The translations under genes were made by a program, and so were the position numbers. A stretch of DNA of 64,000 nucleotides from Bacillus sp. CHD6a (GTDB lineage Bacteria > Bacillota > Bacilli > Bacillales > Bacillaceae_I): contig NZ_LBMD01000002.1 of NCBI RefSeq assembly GCF_001293645.1, positions 346,588 through 410,587 of the forward strand, in the 5' to 3' direction. The stretch's first letter is position 1, and every line of letters starts with the position of its first letter. This document shows positions 26,627 through 35,437 of the stretch, one piece after another. Under the pieces are notes generated by a model. That model ran no database searches. It was not told the origin of the DNA and saw only the letters and a program-made list of their open reading frames with translations.

Positions 26627-28210
26627 TTGGATAAATATAAAGCGAAATTAATTCAAAATATAATGAATCAAATAGATAAGTGGGAAAGTAGCGCCAGCGA
26701 TATTTCTCACGAAGAAGTGTATCGATTTGTTCACTCAATTAAAGGGACGGCAAGGACAGTCGGCTTGGATGAGCTAGGAGATATTACAGAAGCACTATAT
26801 GAAGTGATACTTGTTGAAACAAGGGAAGTATGGCAGTGGGAAGACTGCCGATTGTTTCTAAGTGAGGTCATCAGCTTCTGTCAGGGAATCAGCGGAACTG
26901 CTAAGATAGCTACAGAACAAGCAAGGGTCCTCATTGCTGATCCGGATGCTTCTTTATTAGTTGAATGGAAGGAATATTTAGAGAGCAGGTTCTTTCATGT
27001 ATTGGTCAGTACGGACATGGAGAAATCAATTGATACGTTTTATGATGTCAAACCGGATTGTCTAATAGTGGACGATGAGTTAAAGGATGAAAGAGGGCAT
27101 CATTTATTGGACAGGCTTCAAGCAAATGGTCAACAAGTGTTAACACCCATACTGATCATCAGTTCTAATCCAACAAAGGAAAAACGTATGAACGCATACC
27201 GTGCGGGTGCAGATGATTTTATGTCCAAGCCATTGGATCTAGAAGAGTTTGAAGTGAGAATCTCCAGGCAAGTGGCGCGAAAGAAGCAGTATGAAGAGTT
27301 GCTGTTGATGGATGAACTGACAAAAGTTTATAACCGAAAATATTATCATTCGTTTTATGCTAAACTGCAGGCGAACTTTTCTAGAGTAAAAGAGCCGTTC
27401 AGTATAGGAGTGATCGATCTTGATCATTTCAAGCAGGTAAACGATACATATGGGCATGTAGTAGGTGACGAGGTATTGAAAGGCCTTGCAACATATATGA
27501 AACAACATATGCGATCAGGGGATGTTTTTGCGAGATATGGAGGCGAAGAGTTTGCCATGTTGTTGCCAAATACAACCCAAGTGCAGGCGGAAAAGCTTGT
27601 AAGACGACTTCTTGAAGGTTTTATGAAGGTAACATTTAGAGCAAATCAACTGTCTTTTTCCTGTTCTTTTTCAGGAGGAGTCGTCCAGGTTATGGAGGAA
27701 GGCTTATCGTTGGAAAAAGCTATGGAGCGAGCGGACAAAGCTCTTTACGAAGCAAAAAAGAAAGGGAGAGCCAGAGTCGAAGCATCAGTGGGAGAACACG
27801 ACGTTGTTATCCAGAAAGTTAAGGTCGCCATTGTGGATGATGATGAAATTGTCAGAATGATGCTTTCTGAAGTAGTAGGAAAGCTATCTCTTCCTGCAAA
27901 TAGAGCCATTGAAATAGAAACATTTTCGGATGGACAAAGCTTTTTACAATCCGAATGGCTGGAGAGTAACGATCGATATGTCATCATTCTTGACGGAATG
28001 ATGCCGAAAATGGATGGACTGGAAGTGTTACATAGACTTCGCTCGGAAAGACGCCATGACCAGTTTAAAGTAATGATGTTAACTTCTAGGAAAAGCGAAA
28101 GGGATATACAAAAAGCGTTGCAGCTTGGAGCGGATGATTATGTGACAAAACCTTTTAAGCTCCTTGAGGTGGAAGCAAGACTTCAGCATCTGATAAAGCG
28201 GGGGATGTGA
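26627..28210 (+). CDS. Hpt-REC-GGDEF-REC diguanylate cyclase
   Basis: A 527-residue cytoplasmic signalling protein starting at TTG 26627. Domains in order: Hpt, residues 1-95, with His36 in RFVHSIKGTA; receiver 1, about 100-215, with phospho-acceptor Asp149 or 150 in CLIVDDE and Lys201; GGDEF, about 225-385, with an intact GGEEF active site (305-309) and RSGD inhibitory site (296-299) at the right spacing; receiver 2, about 398-525, with Asp456 in ILDGMMP and Lys508. It should make c-di-GMP under phosphorelay control. Three phospho-sites in one chain are unusual. The next gene starts at its stop codon, and a membrane glycosyltransferase lies in the same operon. Confidence 0.9.
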   Translation: MDKYKAKLIQNIMNQIDKWESSASDISHEEVYRFVHSIKGTARTVGLDELGDITEALYEVILVETREVWQWEDCRLFLSEVISFCQGISGTAKIATEQARVLIADPDASLLVEWKEYLESRFFHVLVSTDMEKSIDTFYDVKPDCLIVDDELKDERGHHLLDRLQANGQQVLTPILIISSNPTKEKRMNAYRAGADDFMSKPLDLEEFEVRISRQVARKKQYEELLLMDELTKVYNRKYYHSFYAKLQANFSRVKEPFSIGVIDLDHFKQVNDTYGHVVGDEVLKGLATYMKQHMRSGDVFARYGGEEFAMLLPNTTQVQAEKLVRRLLEGFMKVTFRANQLSFSCSFSGGVVQVMEEGLSLEKAMERADKALYEAKKKGRARVEASVGEHDVVIQKVKVAIVDDDEIVRMMLSEVVGKLSLPANRAIEIETFSDGQSFLQSEWLESNDRYVIILDGMMPKMDGLEVLHRLRSERRHDQFKVMMLTSRKSERDIQKALQLGADDYVTKPFKLLEVEARLQHLIKRGM

Positions 28211-28212
28211 CA

Positions 28213-29268
28213 TTGGTTAATAATTTTGTTTCTATCGTCCTGGTTATCATTCTTGCTTTTTTTATTTTGCTCTCGATTATCTTTATCTTTATGCTTGTGA
28301 CTAAATTGATGCAGAACAACCTACGTAAAAATATTGATCAACATAAAGAAGAATTAAGGGCTAATGTATTTGAATACTTATACAGGCAAAATGCAGACAT
28401 TCTAGAACGGGAATGGAGCGGAAAACAGTGGAAAGCAATGGAAGAACTGTTTAGCGACTTTGCGGATGTCATTCAAGGGGATGAAGTGCAGGAGCGTATT
28501 ACGCTTTTTGCAAACACCCATTTTATGGAGAAGTATAAGCGAAACCTGCTTCGTCGGCGTTGGAGCATAAGGATGAATAGTCTCTATGCAATTGAGGATT
28601 TTCAACTTAAAAGCATGGTGCCTTACCTTCTTAACACCTATGAGAAGAGAAGTCTGTCTCAGGAAGAAAGAAGACAATTATTAAAGATTTTAGTTCGATT
28701 TGAAACGAATCACTGGGAGGAATTAGTAAAAGAACCAAATTGGCGTCTATCGGAATTTATGTATAGATCGTTAGTGGGTGTAATGACCGAGAGACAGTTT
28801 CAGGGAATGGTAACAAATTTTGATGCCTTCCCTGAATACATTCAGCTTCCAGTGCTAGATATGATAGGAATAGAGGGGAAAAGAGAGTTTTTGCCTTTTC
28901 TTGAGGACCTACTTAAGATTTCTTCAGGAGAAAAGAAAATTAGGATTTTAAAAGCAATGAATGAATTAGGATTTTCAAAGATTCTGGAATGGATGGAGTA
29001 TGTAGATCTTCCAGAGAGCACATGGGAAGAACGATTAATGCTCAGTAAACTACTTGGCAGGACCAACCGTAAAGAGAGCCTCTTTATTTTGACGGAGCTT
29101 CTAAGTGACACAAATTATGATGTCAGAAATAACGCAGCCCAATCCATCTTATCCATTGAAGGAGGAGCAGACCATCTCCATCAGATTCTTGAAACTTCAA
29201 CAGACCGCTTTGCAAGAGATATGGCGGAAGAATGGTTGCAGAGAGGAGGGCAAATCCGTGGACGGTAA
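28213..29268 (+). CDS. Membrane-anchored HEAT-like repeat protein
   Basis: A protein of about 351 residues. One N-terminal membrane helix (FVSIVLVIILAFFILLSIIF) is followed by a cytoplasmic all-helical part. Repeating helical pairs end with a clear HEAT unit (LLSDTNYDVRNNAAQSILSI, then GGADHLHQILETSTDRFARD). TTG 28213 is preferred, with GGGGG eight bases upstream; GTG 28207 is too close to that site. The gene overlaps the glycosyltransferase gene by 11 bases. HEAT arrays are protein-binding scaffolds, so it may link the cyclase or kinase to the glycosyltransferase; this is inference. Confidence 0.75.
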   Translation: MVNNFVSIVLVIILAFFILLSIIFIFMLVTKLMQNNLRKNIDQHKEELRANVFEYLYRQNADILEREWSGKQWKAMEELFSDFADVIQGDEVQERITLFANTHFMEKYKRNLLRRRWSIRMNSLYAIEDFQLKSMVPYLLNTYEKRSLSQEERRQLLKILVRFETNHWEELVKEPNWRLSEFMYRSLVGVMTERQFQGMVTNFDAFPEYIQLPVLDMIGIEGKREFLPFLEDLLKISSGEKKIRILKAMNELGFSKILEWMEYVDLPESTWEERLMLSKLLGRTNRKESLFILTELLSDTNYDVRNNAAQSILSIEGGADHLHQILETSTDRFARDMAEEWLQRGGQIRGR

Positions 29269-30667
29269 TTTTGTATATTTGTTATTACAGGGAATTGGTT
29301 GGTTTGTTATTGCTTATATGGGATTTGTCATTCTTTTTTACCTGTTTATGTTGCTGGTTTCCTTGTTCCAAGTCAGGAAGAACTATCAGCTGGACAATAC
29401 AGAGCCGTATGAGGACCTATTGGATGTAAGTTATTCAAAACCACTATCTATATTGGTGCCGGCTTATAATGAATCGCTTGGGATTGTTCCATCTGTTCGC
29501 TCTCTACTTAGCATAGAATATCCGCAGTATGAAATCATTGTGATAAATGACGGTTCAAAAGATGATACGATGGAAAAACTCATCGAAGAATTTCAATTGA
29601 AAAAGATAAAGAAAATAGTAAAACAGAAATTGAAGACAAAAGAAGTAAAAGGTATCTACCAATCTTCTATTTATGATTATTTATATGTGATAGATAAGGA
29701 GAATGGTGGGAAATCGGATGCATTAAATGTTGGTATTAACGTATGCGCCTATCCCTATTTCTGTTCAGTGGACGGCGATTCTATTCTGGAGAGGGACGCT
29801 TTCTTAAAAGTAATGAAGCCTATCATAGATTCTGATGGAGACGTTATTGCTACAGGTGGAAGTGTAAGGATTGCTAACGGTTCCGCTATTGAAAACGGTT
29901 CTATCATGAAGGTGGGCCTTTCCTCCAATCCACTTGTCATCATGCAGGTTATTGAATATTTGCGTGCATTTTTAGTGGGGAGAATCGGGTTAAGCAGGCA
30001 CAATCTTTTATTGATTGTTTCAGGTGCCTTTGGGGTTTTCTCGAAAAAGTGGGTAATCGATGCCGGTGGCTATTCTCATACCGTTGGAGAGGATATGGAA
30101 TTAGTCGTAAGGCTGCACCGGTATATAAAGGAAAAGAAAGCCAACAAGAAAATTGTCTATGTTGCAGACCCTGTGTGCTGGACAGAAGCTCCGGAAGAAA
30201 TAACTTTTTTAAAAAGACAGCGAAATCGATGGCATAGGGGGCTATTTGAAAGTTTGTGGATGCACCGTTCTATGGCGTTCAATCCTAAATACGGATCAAT
30301 TGGTATGGTATCCATGCCATATTTTATCTTAATAGAGTTTATGGGGCCAATTGTGGAATTAACAGGTTATTTATATATAATCCTCTCTTTTTTTCTTGGT
30401 GGTATGAATGAAGAAATAGCGTTGCTCCTATTCTTGCTTTTTGTCATCTATGGTTCGATCTATTCCATGTTGGCTGTCTTGATGGAAGAGTGGAGTCTTA
30501 GACGATACCCTAAAGCCAGGCATATTGTTGTTTTGTTCTTCTATTCTCTTACAGAAACCTTCTGGTACAGACCTTTAACCATAATCTGGAGATGCCAAGG
30601 CATCATAGATGTATTAAGGAAGAAGAGAGGTTGGGGAGAAATGCAACGAAAAGGGGTATCCCAATAA
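29258..30667 (+). CDS. Processive family 2 glycosyltransferase (BcsA/IcaA-like)
   Basis: A 469-residue membrane enzyme. GTG 29258 follows GAGGAGGG by seven bases. One membrane helix (residues about 9-37) precedes a GT2 domain: LVPAYNES, VINDGSKDD, DKENGGKSDALNVG, SVDGDS (the DxD metal site), GEDMEL and RQRNRWHRG, the QxxRW motif of processive synthases. Three or more C-terminal membrane segments follow. Enzymes of this type polymerise sugars such as GlcNAc or glucose and export the chain. No PilZ domain is visible, so c-di-GMP must act through another protein. The polymer is not identifiable from sequence. Confidence 0.88.
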   Translation: MDGNFVYLLLQGIGWFVIAYMGFVILFYLFMLLVSLFQVRKNYQLDNTEPYEDLLDVSYSKPLSILVPAYNESLGIVPSVRSLLSIEYPQYEIIVINDGSKDDTMEKLIEEFQLKKIKKIVKQKLKTKEVKGIYQSSIYDYLYVIDKENGGKSDALNVGINVCAYPYFCSVDGDSILERDAFLKVMKPIIDSDGDVIATGGSVRIANGSAIENGSIMKVGLSSNPLVIMQVIEYLRAFLVGRIGLSRHNLLLIVSGAFGVFSKKWVIDAGGYSHTVGEDMELVVRLHRYIKEKKANKKIVYVADPVCWTEAPEEITFLKRQRNRWHRGLFESLWMHRSMAFNPKYGSIGMVSMPYFILIEFMGPIVELTGYLYIILSFFLGGMNEEIALLLFLLFVIYGSIYSMLAVLMEEWSLRRYPKARHIVVLFFYSLTETFWYRPLTIIWRCQGIIDVLRKKRGWGEMQRKGVSQ

Positions 30668-30700
30668 ACAGTAATTCAATGATAAATGGAGGAATCACGA

Positions 30701-31078
30701 ATGGCACATATTTTACTTGCTGAGGACGAAAGTGTTCTTCGCATGCTAATTACAGATACACTAGAAGATGAAGGGCACCAAATAGAGGAGGCATGTAGCG
30801 GTAAAGAAGCTGTGGATATGTTGATGGCTGGGAATACATTTGATTTGGTCATCCTCGATTATATGATGCCAGTATACACAGGCTTAGAAGTCCTAACAAA
30901 AATGAAAACGATGGGACTGAACCCTGTTCCTCCTGTCCTTATCCTTACAGCTAAAAGTCAGCAATCCGTTCGAGATGAGGTCCGTGCCTCAGGAGCTTCG
31001 GGATTTATGTCCAAGCCATTTAGTCCGATGGAGCTGGCAGAAAAAGTAGAGGCCATGCTAAATGAAGTGGAAAAATAG
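30701..31078 (+). CDS. Single-domain response regulator
   Basis: A 125-residue CheY-like receiver. LLAEDESVLRMLI carries the acidic pair; the phospho-acceptor is in LVILDYMMPVYTG; the conserved Lys is in GFMSKPFSP. There is no output domain. The ATG at 30701 has GGAGG upstream. The next gene, a histidine kinase, overlaps its end by 17 bases. It could pass phosphate from that kinase to the Hpt domain of the GGDEF protein, completing a relay within this operon. Confidence 0.9.
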   Translation: MAHILLAEDESVLRMLITDTLEDEGHQIEEACSGKEAVDMLMAGNTFDLVILDYMMPVYTGLEVLTKMKTMGLNPVPPVLILTAKSQQSVRDEVRASGASGFMSKPFSPMELAEKVEAMLNEVEK

Positions 31079-33503
31079 TATATCTACGAAATTTTTAATC
31101 ATTAATGGAATCTTTTTTCTTGTTTTGATCACTGGAATTATAACTCTGTTAGTTTACGAGTACTCCCTATCTGAAGAGTTCAAGGAAAGGAATAATGCGC
31201 TCGAAGCGAAGGAAGAGAAAATACAGGCTATCGATGATAATATTAATAGTTCCTTCGTGGATTATCGTGGTTATGTCGCATTTTCCAACCGAGAGATGTT
31301 AGAAGATGCAAAAGGATTTGAATCAGACATTAAAAAGGATATAGAAAGTCTTGCCAGGATGGCGGAAAACAGAAATGACGAACAGTTTGTAAGTGAAGTA
31401 ACAGCGTTCCATCAATTCTATTTTGCTATATATCTTCCAAAAATTGAGGAATTATATGAACAAGACAATATGAATGAGCTTCAGAACTATCTGTTTAACC
31501 AGGGAGTATCCGATAGAATTTTTGATTTTATGGGTTATATGAAAGAATACCGGTATGAAGTAGATCAGGAAATAGAAAACAATGTGGACCTGATGTCAGA
31601 TAAGATACAAGCCAGTCAAATCTTGTTTTTCATGTATTTTCTGCTTGTGATTTCCTTACTGTTCATTATAACTTGGGTCCTTATTAAACAGGTGGGTAAA
31701 CCACTGCGAAAACTTTCAGAGGCAGCCGATGAGATTACACATGGCAAGATAACAGAGCTTCCATCTCATCAGAATAGCTCCGATGAGATAGGTGTATTAT
31801 CCAACGCGCTTCATACGATGGTAAATACGCTACAATACAATGAAGAAGAGTTGATGGCCCAAAATGAAGAACTGCTTGCTCAACAGGATGAACTGCACGC
31901 ACAGCAAGACGAACTTCAAGCACAGCAAGTACAATTGGAAGAAAATATTTCAATAATTGAAGAGAGTAATAAGCAGCTTGAGGTAAGAAATAAGTTTATT
32001 CATGATATGGGAGAGACGTTAAGCAGAGAGCGTCTCCTAGAGAATGTTGTTCGAAACATGGGGAAGGTATTAAATGCAAATGTAGGCATTATGATGATGC
32101 TTAATGAAAAAAGGTCAGTTGCTTCTATTGGTTTGTCAAAGAAAGCGGTAGAACAGTTAAGATTAGAAGAGAATAATGTATTCATTCAACAATTGGTGGA
32201 GGTTAAAAAAGCCTTTAAAGTTGATAGAAAATGTAGTCGTATGGAGGCCACCTACCATTCTGAAGATATGGCAGCCTTTGATTTATTTATACCTGTCCTT
32301 ACATCTAATGGTATAATAGCGGCTTACATGCAGTTCACAAGATATGATGCGACTTTCACTGAACGAGAAATAGAAACAGGGGAAGCACTAGCTTTGCAAG
32401 TCAGTATGGCTTTGGAAAAAGTAGATTTGTATGAGGATTCGGAAGAGAATCGCCTCTTTTACCAGGACATTTTAAACACCATACAGGAGGGTGTTTTATT
32501 AGTGGACGAAAGAGGTAGTGTACTTCAGGCAAACACGAAAATGTGTGACGTATTGAACTTCCCAACGCCTAGTCGGTTGTTGCAACTATCTTTTGAAGAA
32601 TGGACAACGGTCCTTATTGAAATGGCAGTCGACAAAGAAAAACTGCAAGCAGATCTACTTACTACTTTTAGTGAAAAAGAGTCTGCTGATGATGCCTTAA
32701 TATTTGAGTTGAATCAAAGGCATGAGAGATGTGTCTTTAAAATGTATAAGGAAAAAGTATCACGACAAGACCTTTCCTACGGTTACATTTTGGTATTCCG
32801 TGATATGACAAAAGAGTATGAAGTGGATAGGATGAAATCGGAGTTTGTCAGTACCGTAAGTCATGAGCTACGTACACCATTAGCTAGTGTTCTTGGCTTT
32901 ACAGAACGAATGATCTACAAAGAGTTATCAGAAGAACGGAAAAAAACCTACTTGAAAACAATCTATCAGGAAGCAAAGCGTCTGACAGAATTAATAAATG
33001 ACTTTCTAGATGTACAGAAAATGGAAGCGGGAAAACAAATTTACCACAAAGAAACGGAAGATATAGTTGAAATTATTAAGGAAGTAAGTGAGATCTTCCA
33101 ACACAAAGCCAATACTCATCCAATACATCTTGAGGTAATAACGGATCATAGGAAAGTGGAAGCTGACAGGGAGAAGCTTGCACAGGTAATGGCTAATTTA
33201 CTGAGCAACGCGATTAAATATTCTCCTGATGGCGGTAAAATTCAAATAACGGTCACTTCTAAGGGTGAGACAGTACAAGTAACCATAAGGGACCATGGTA
33301 TTGGAATTCCAAAAGATGCAATTCCTCATCTCTTTACTAAGTTTTATCGGGTGGACAATTCCGACCTGAGAAAAATTGGGGGAACAGGACTCGGTCTATC
33401 CATTGTGAAAGAAATTATCCATGCACACAATGGAGATATAGAAATAACGTCACAGATGGAAGAAGGAACTGTTGTCACAATTGAAATTCCCTTGGCAAAA
33501 TAA
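31062..33503 (+). CDS. Membrane sensor histidine kinase (HAMP-coiled coil-GAF-PAS-HisKA-HATPase)
   Basis: An 813-residue kinase. Membrane helices lie at about 10-29 and 186-209 with an extracytoplasmic helical sensor of about 155 residues between. A HAMP domain and a repetitive coiled coil (EELLAQQDELHAQQDELQAQ) follow, then GAF-like (about 320-455) and PAS-like (about 465-585) regions. The phospho-His is His601 in VSHELRTPLASVLGF. ATP-binding boxes NLLSNAIKYSP, DHGIGIPKDA and GGTGLGLSIVKEI are intact. It overlaps the response regulator by 17 bases, so the two are probably a cognate pair. The signal is unknown. Confidence 0.92.
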   Translation: MKWKNSISTKFLIINGIFFLVLITGIITLLVYEYSLSEEFKERNNALEAKEEKIQAIDDNINSSFVDYRGYVAFSNREMLEDAKGFESDIKKDIESLARMAENRNDEQFVSEVTAFHQFYFAIYLPKIEELYEQDNMNELQNYLFNQGVSDRIFDFMGYMKEYRYEVDQEIENNVDLMSDKIQASQILFFMYFLLVISLLFIITWVLIKQVGKPLRKLSEAADEITHGKITELPSHQNSSDEIGVLSNALHTMVNTLQYNEEELMAQNEELLAQQDELHAQQDELQAQQVQLEENISIIEESNKQLEVRNKFIHDMGETLSRERLLENVVRNMGKVLNANVGIMMMLNEKRSVASIGLSKKAVEQLRLEENNVFIQQLVEVKKAFKVDRKCSRMEATYHSEDMAAFDLFIPVLTSNGIIAAYMQFTRYDATFTEREIETGEALALQVSMALEKVDLYEDSEENRLFYQDILNTIQEGVLLVDERGSVLQANTKMCDVLNFPTPSRLLQLSFEEWTTVLIEMAVDKEKLQADLLTTFSEKESADDALIFELNQRHERCVFKMYKEKVSRQDLSYGYILVFRDMTKEYEVDRMKSEFVSTVSHELRTPLASVLGFTERMIYKELSEERKKTYLKTIYQEAKRLTELINDFLDVQKMEAGKQIYHKETEDIVEIIKEVSEIFQHKANTHPIHLEVITDHRKVEADREKLAQVMANLLSNAIKYSPDGGKIQITVTSKGETVQVTIRDHGIGIPKDAIPHLFTKFYRVDNSDLRKIGGTGLGLSIVKEIIHAHNGDIEITSQMEEGTVVTIEIPLAK

Positions 33504-33569
33504 ATGCTAAATTTATTGGTAAATGGTAATAAATATAGGGAATGAGCAATACAAAAAAGGAGTTTATAC

Positions 33570-34091
33570 ATGACGAACAACGATATACTAATTAGACTAA
33601 GATACGCACTAGACATTAAGGACAACGATATGGTTGAAATCTTTAAACTTGGTGACATTGAAGTAACGAGAGAAGAAGTACAAATGATCCTCACTAAAGA
33701 GGTAGATAGCTATGAATTTGATACCGAGGAAGAATATGAACAGGCGCTTGAAGAGGAAGAAATTCTTCCTATCAACAATAACAAGCTGGAGTCGTTTCTA
33801 AACGGTTTGATTATTTTCAAAAGAGGCAGACAAGAACCAAAACCTGGCCAGCCGGCAAAGCCTCCTTTTTCCAATGAACCGGCAAACAATATTCTTCTGA
33901 AAAAGGTAAAGATTGCCCTTTCCTTAACAACAGAAGATATTATTGACATTGTCGGAGAAGCAGGAGTTTCCATAACAAAGGGTGAATTGGGTGCTTTTTT
34001 ACGTAAGAAGGGGCACAAAAACTACAAAGCTTGCATGGATAAATATGCGAGGAATTTCTTAAAAGGTCTGGCAATTAAATATCGTCACTAA
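33570..34091 (+). CDS. DUF1456 (YehS-like) protein
   Basis: A 173-residue protein with two copies of the DUF1456 helical module: NDILIRLRYALDIKDNDMVE near residue 4 and NNILLKKVKIALSLTTEDII near residue 106. Each is followed by the VTREEV / ITKGELGAFLRKKGHKNY block. The linker is acidic, then proline-rich. Function is unknown. AAAAAAGGAG precedes the ATG. It follows the kinase gene by 66 bases without a clear terminator, so it may be co-transcribed, and it ends with a strong terminator. Confidence 0.85.
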   Translation: MTNNDILIRLRYALDIKDNDMVEIFKLGDIEVTREEVQMILTKEVDSYEFDTEEEYEQALEEEEILPINNNKLESFLNGLIIFKRGRQEPKPGQPAKPPFSNEPANNILLKKVKIALSLTTEDIIDIVGEAGVSITKGELGAFLRKKGHKNYKACMDKYARNFLKGLAIKYRH

Positions 34092-34104
34092 TATGCAATG
34101 TAGG

Positions 34105-34144
34105 ACAGCACTTTCCGAATTAAAAAAGGAGAGTGCTGTTTTTT
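34105..34144 (+). terminator. Intrinsic terminator after the DUF1456 gene
   Basis: Stem ACAGCACTTTCC / GGAGAGTGCTGT (34105-34116 with 34128-34139) and six T. Confidence 0.9.
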
Positions 34145-34190
34145 GTCGAAATTAAACTGGGAAGACCAATTACATAAAAGGGGAATCATC

Positions 34191-35264
34191 ATGGAAAAAA
34201 TAAGAGTAGGTATTATCGGAACAGGTTTTGGCGCAAAGGTTCACGTACCAGTGATGCAAAGTCATCCAGGGTTTGAGGTAGTATCCATTGCAAGTGTATC
34301 CCGCGGGAGACTGGGTGAGATTAAAGAGGAAACAGGTATGGAGAAAATTTATGGAAACTGGGAGGAAATGCTGGAGTCAGAAGAGATAGATTTGGTTTCT
34401 GTCGCTTCTGCGCCATTGTTGCATCATGACATGGTGGTAAAAGCATTTTCTAGCGGCAAACATGTTCTATGTGAAAAACCAATGGCATTTGATGCGGCAG
34501 AGGCAGAGAAGATGATACAGGCAAGAGATGCAGCTGGTAAATTAGGCTGGATAAATTTTGAGTATCGCTTTTTACCTGCAAGACAGATGGTTAAAGAAAT
34601 AATCTCAAGCGGGAAAATAGGCAAGGTGTTGCATGTGAATTTCTCCCTGAATATTGCAGGATATGAAAGGTATGCCACAAGTAAACGAGGGTGGTTAAGT
34701 CAGAGTGATCAGGCAGGCGGGATGCTAGGAGCGGTGGGCTCACATCTAATTGATTCCCTGTTATGGTGGACTGATGCGAAGATAGAATCTGTTTCTGGCC
34801 AGCTGACTACTCATGTACCAGAATTCACGGATGAAACCGGTGAGAAGGAAGTCCGTACAGCAGATGATGCTTTCCAAGCGATGGGTAATTTTGGAGGCGG
34901 AGGAACCTTTAACATCGGTTCCAACATTGCCGTTCGTCATGCAGAAGGATGGGAGCTAGAGGTTTACGGAACAGAAGGTACAATAAAAATGTCTCAGGAC
35001 AACAAAGTGCTTGTTGGACTTGGAAATGATCCTTTGGAAGAAGTGGATATAGAAGAAGCTTTAGCGATACCAGAGGGAATGAATCCGGTTGCTGCTGGTT
35101 ATTACAATGCTTTTTATCGCTCGTTGGATGAGGTATATAAAGCGCTAGCTGGAGAGGTAGTAAACCCTCATTTGCCAGTATTGGAAGATGGCCATGGGGT
35201 GCAGGTCGTAATGGATGCCATTCGTCGATCGCATGAGGAGAAGAGAACGGTAATAGTGGAATAA
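34191..35264 (+). CDS. Gfo/Idh/MocA family oxidoreductase
   Basis: A 357-residue NAD(P)-dependent dehydrogenase. The Rossmann start IRVGIIGTGFGAKVHVPVMQ and the CEKPMAFD motif with its Lys are diagnostic. The C-terminal domain carries GAVGSHLIDSLLWW with the usual catalytic His. ATG 34191 is preferred, with AAGGGGAA before it; the longer frame from 34143 begins inside the terminator. It probably acts on a sugar or cyclitol, but the substrate cannot be read from sequence. It is monocistronic. Confidence 0.9.
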   Translation: MEKIRVGIIGTGFGAKVHVPVMQSHPGFEVVSIASVSRGRLGEIKEETGMEKIYGNWEEMLESEEIDLVSVASAPLLHHDMVVKAFSSGKHVLCEKPMAFDAAEAEKMIQARDAAGKLGWINFEYRFLPARQMVKEIISSGKIGKVLHVNFSLNIAGYERYATSKRGWLSQSDQAGGMLGAVGSHLIDSLLWWTDAKIESVSGQLTTHVPEFTDETGEKEVRTADDAFQAMGNFGGGGTFNIGSNIAVRHAEGWELEVYGTEGTIKMSQDNKVLVGLGNDPLEEVDIEEALAIPEGMNPVAAGYYNAFYRSLDEVYKALAGEVVNPHLPVLEDGHGVQVVMDAIRRSHEEKRTVIVE

Positions 35265-35284
35265 TAATAGTTAATGTTGTATGG

Positions 35285-35315
35285 GTGCAGTTGCTTTGAG
35301 GTGGCTGCACTTTTT
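35285..35315 (+). terminator. Intrinsic terminator of the oxidoreductase gene
   Basis: Stem GTGCAG/CTGCAC (35285-35290 with 35305-35310) followed by TTTTTC. Confidence 0.7.
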
Positions 35316-35393
35316 CATTTTATGGGTTCTATAAGACGTTAGGAGCTGAAAAATAGACCAGCGTTTATGGATGAATTAAGCAAGCTTTAAATT

Positions 35394-35434
35394 AAAACAA
35401 CATGAAATCCCACCAAGGGATCTCATGTTGTTTT
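35394..35434. terminator. Bidirectional terminator beside the nucleoside hydrolase gene
   Basis: An 18-base stem (35394-35411 with 35417-35434, one mismatch) with A-rich left and T-rich right ends. It serves the minus-strand gene that ends at 35438. Confidence 0.85.
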
Positions 35435-35437
35435 ATC

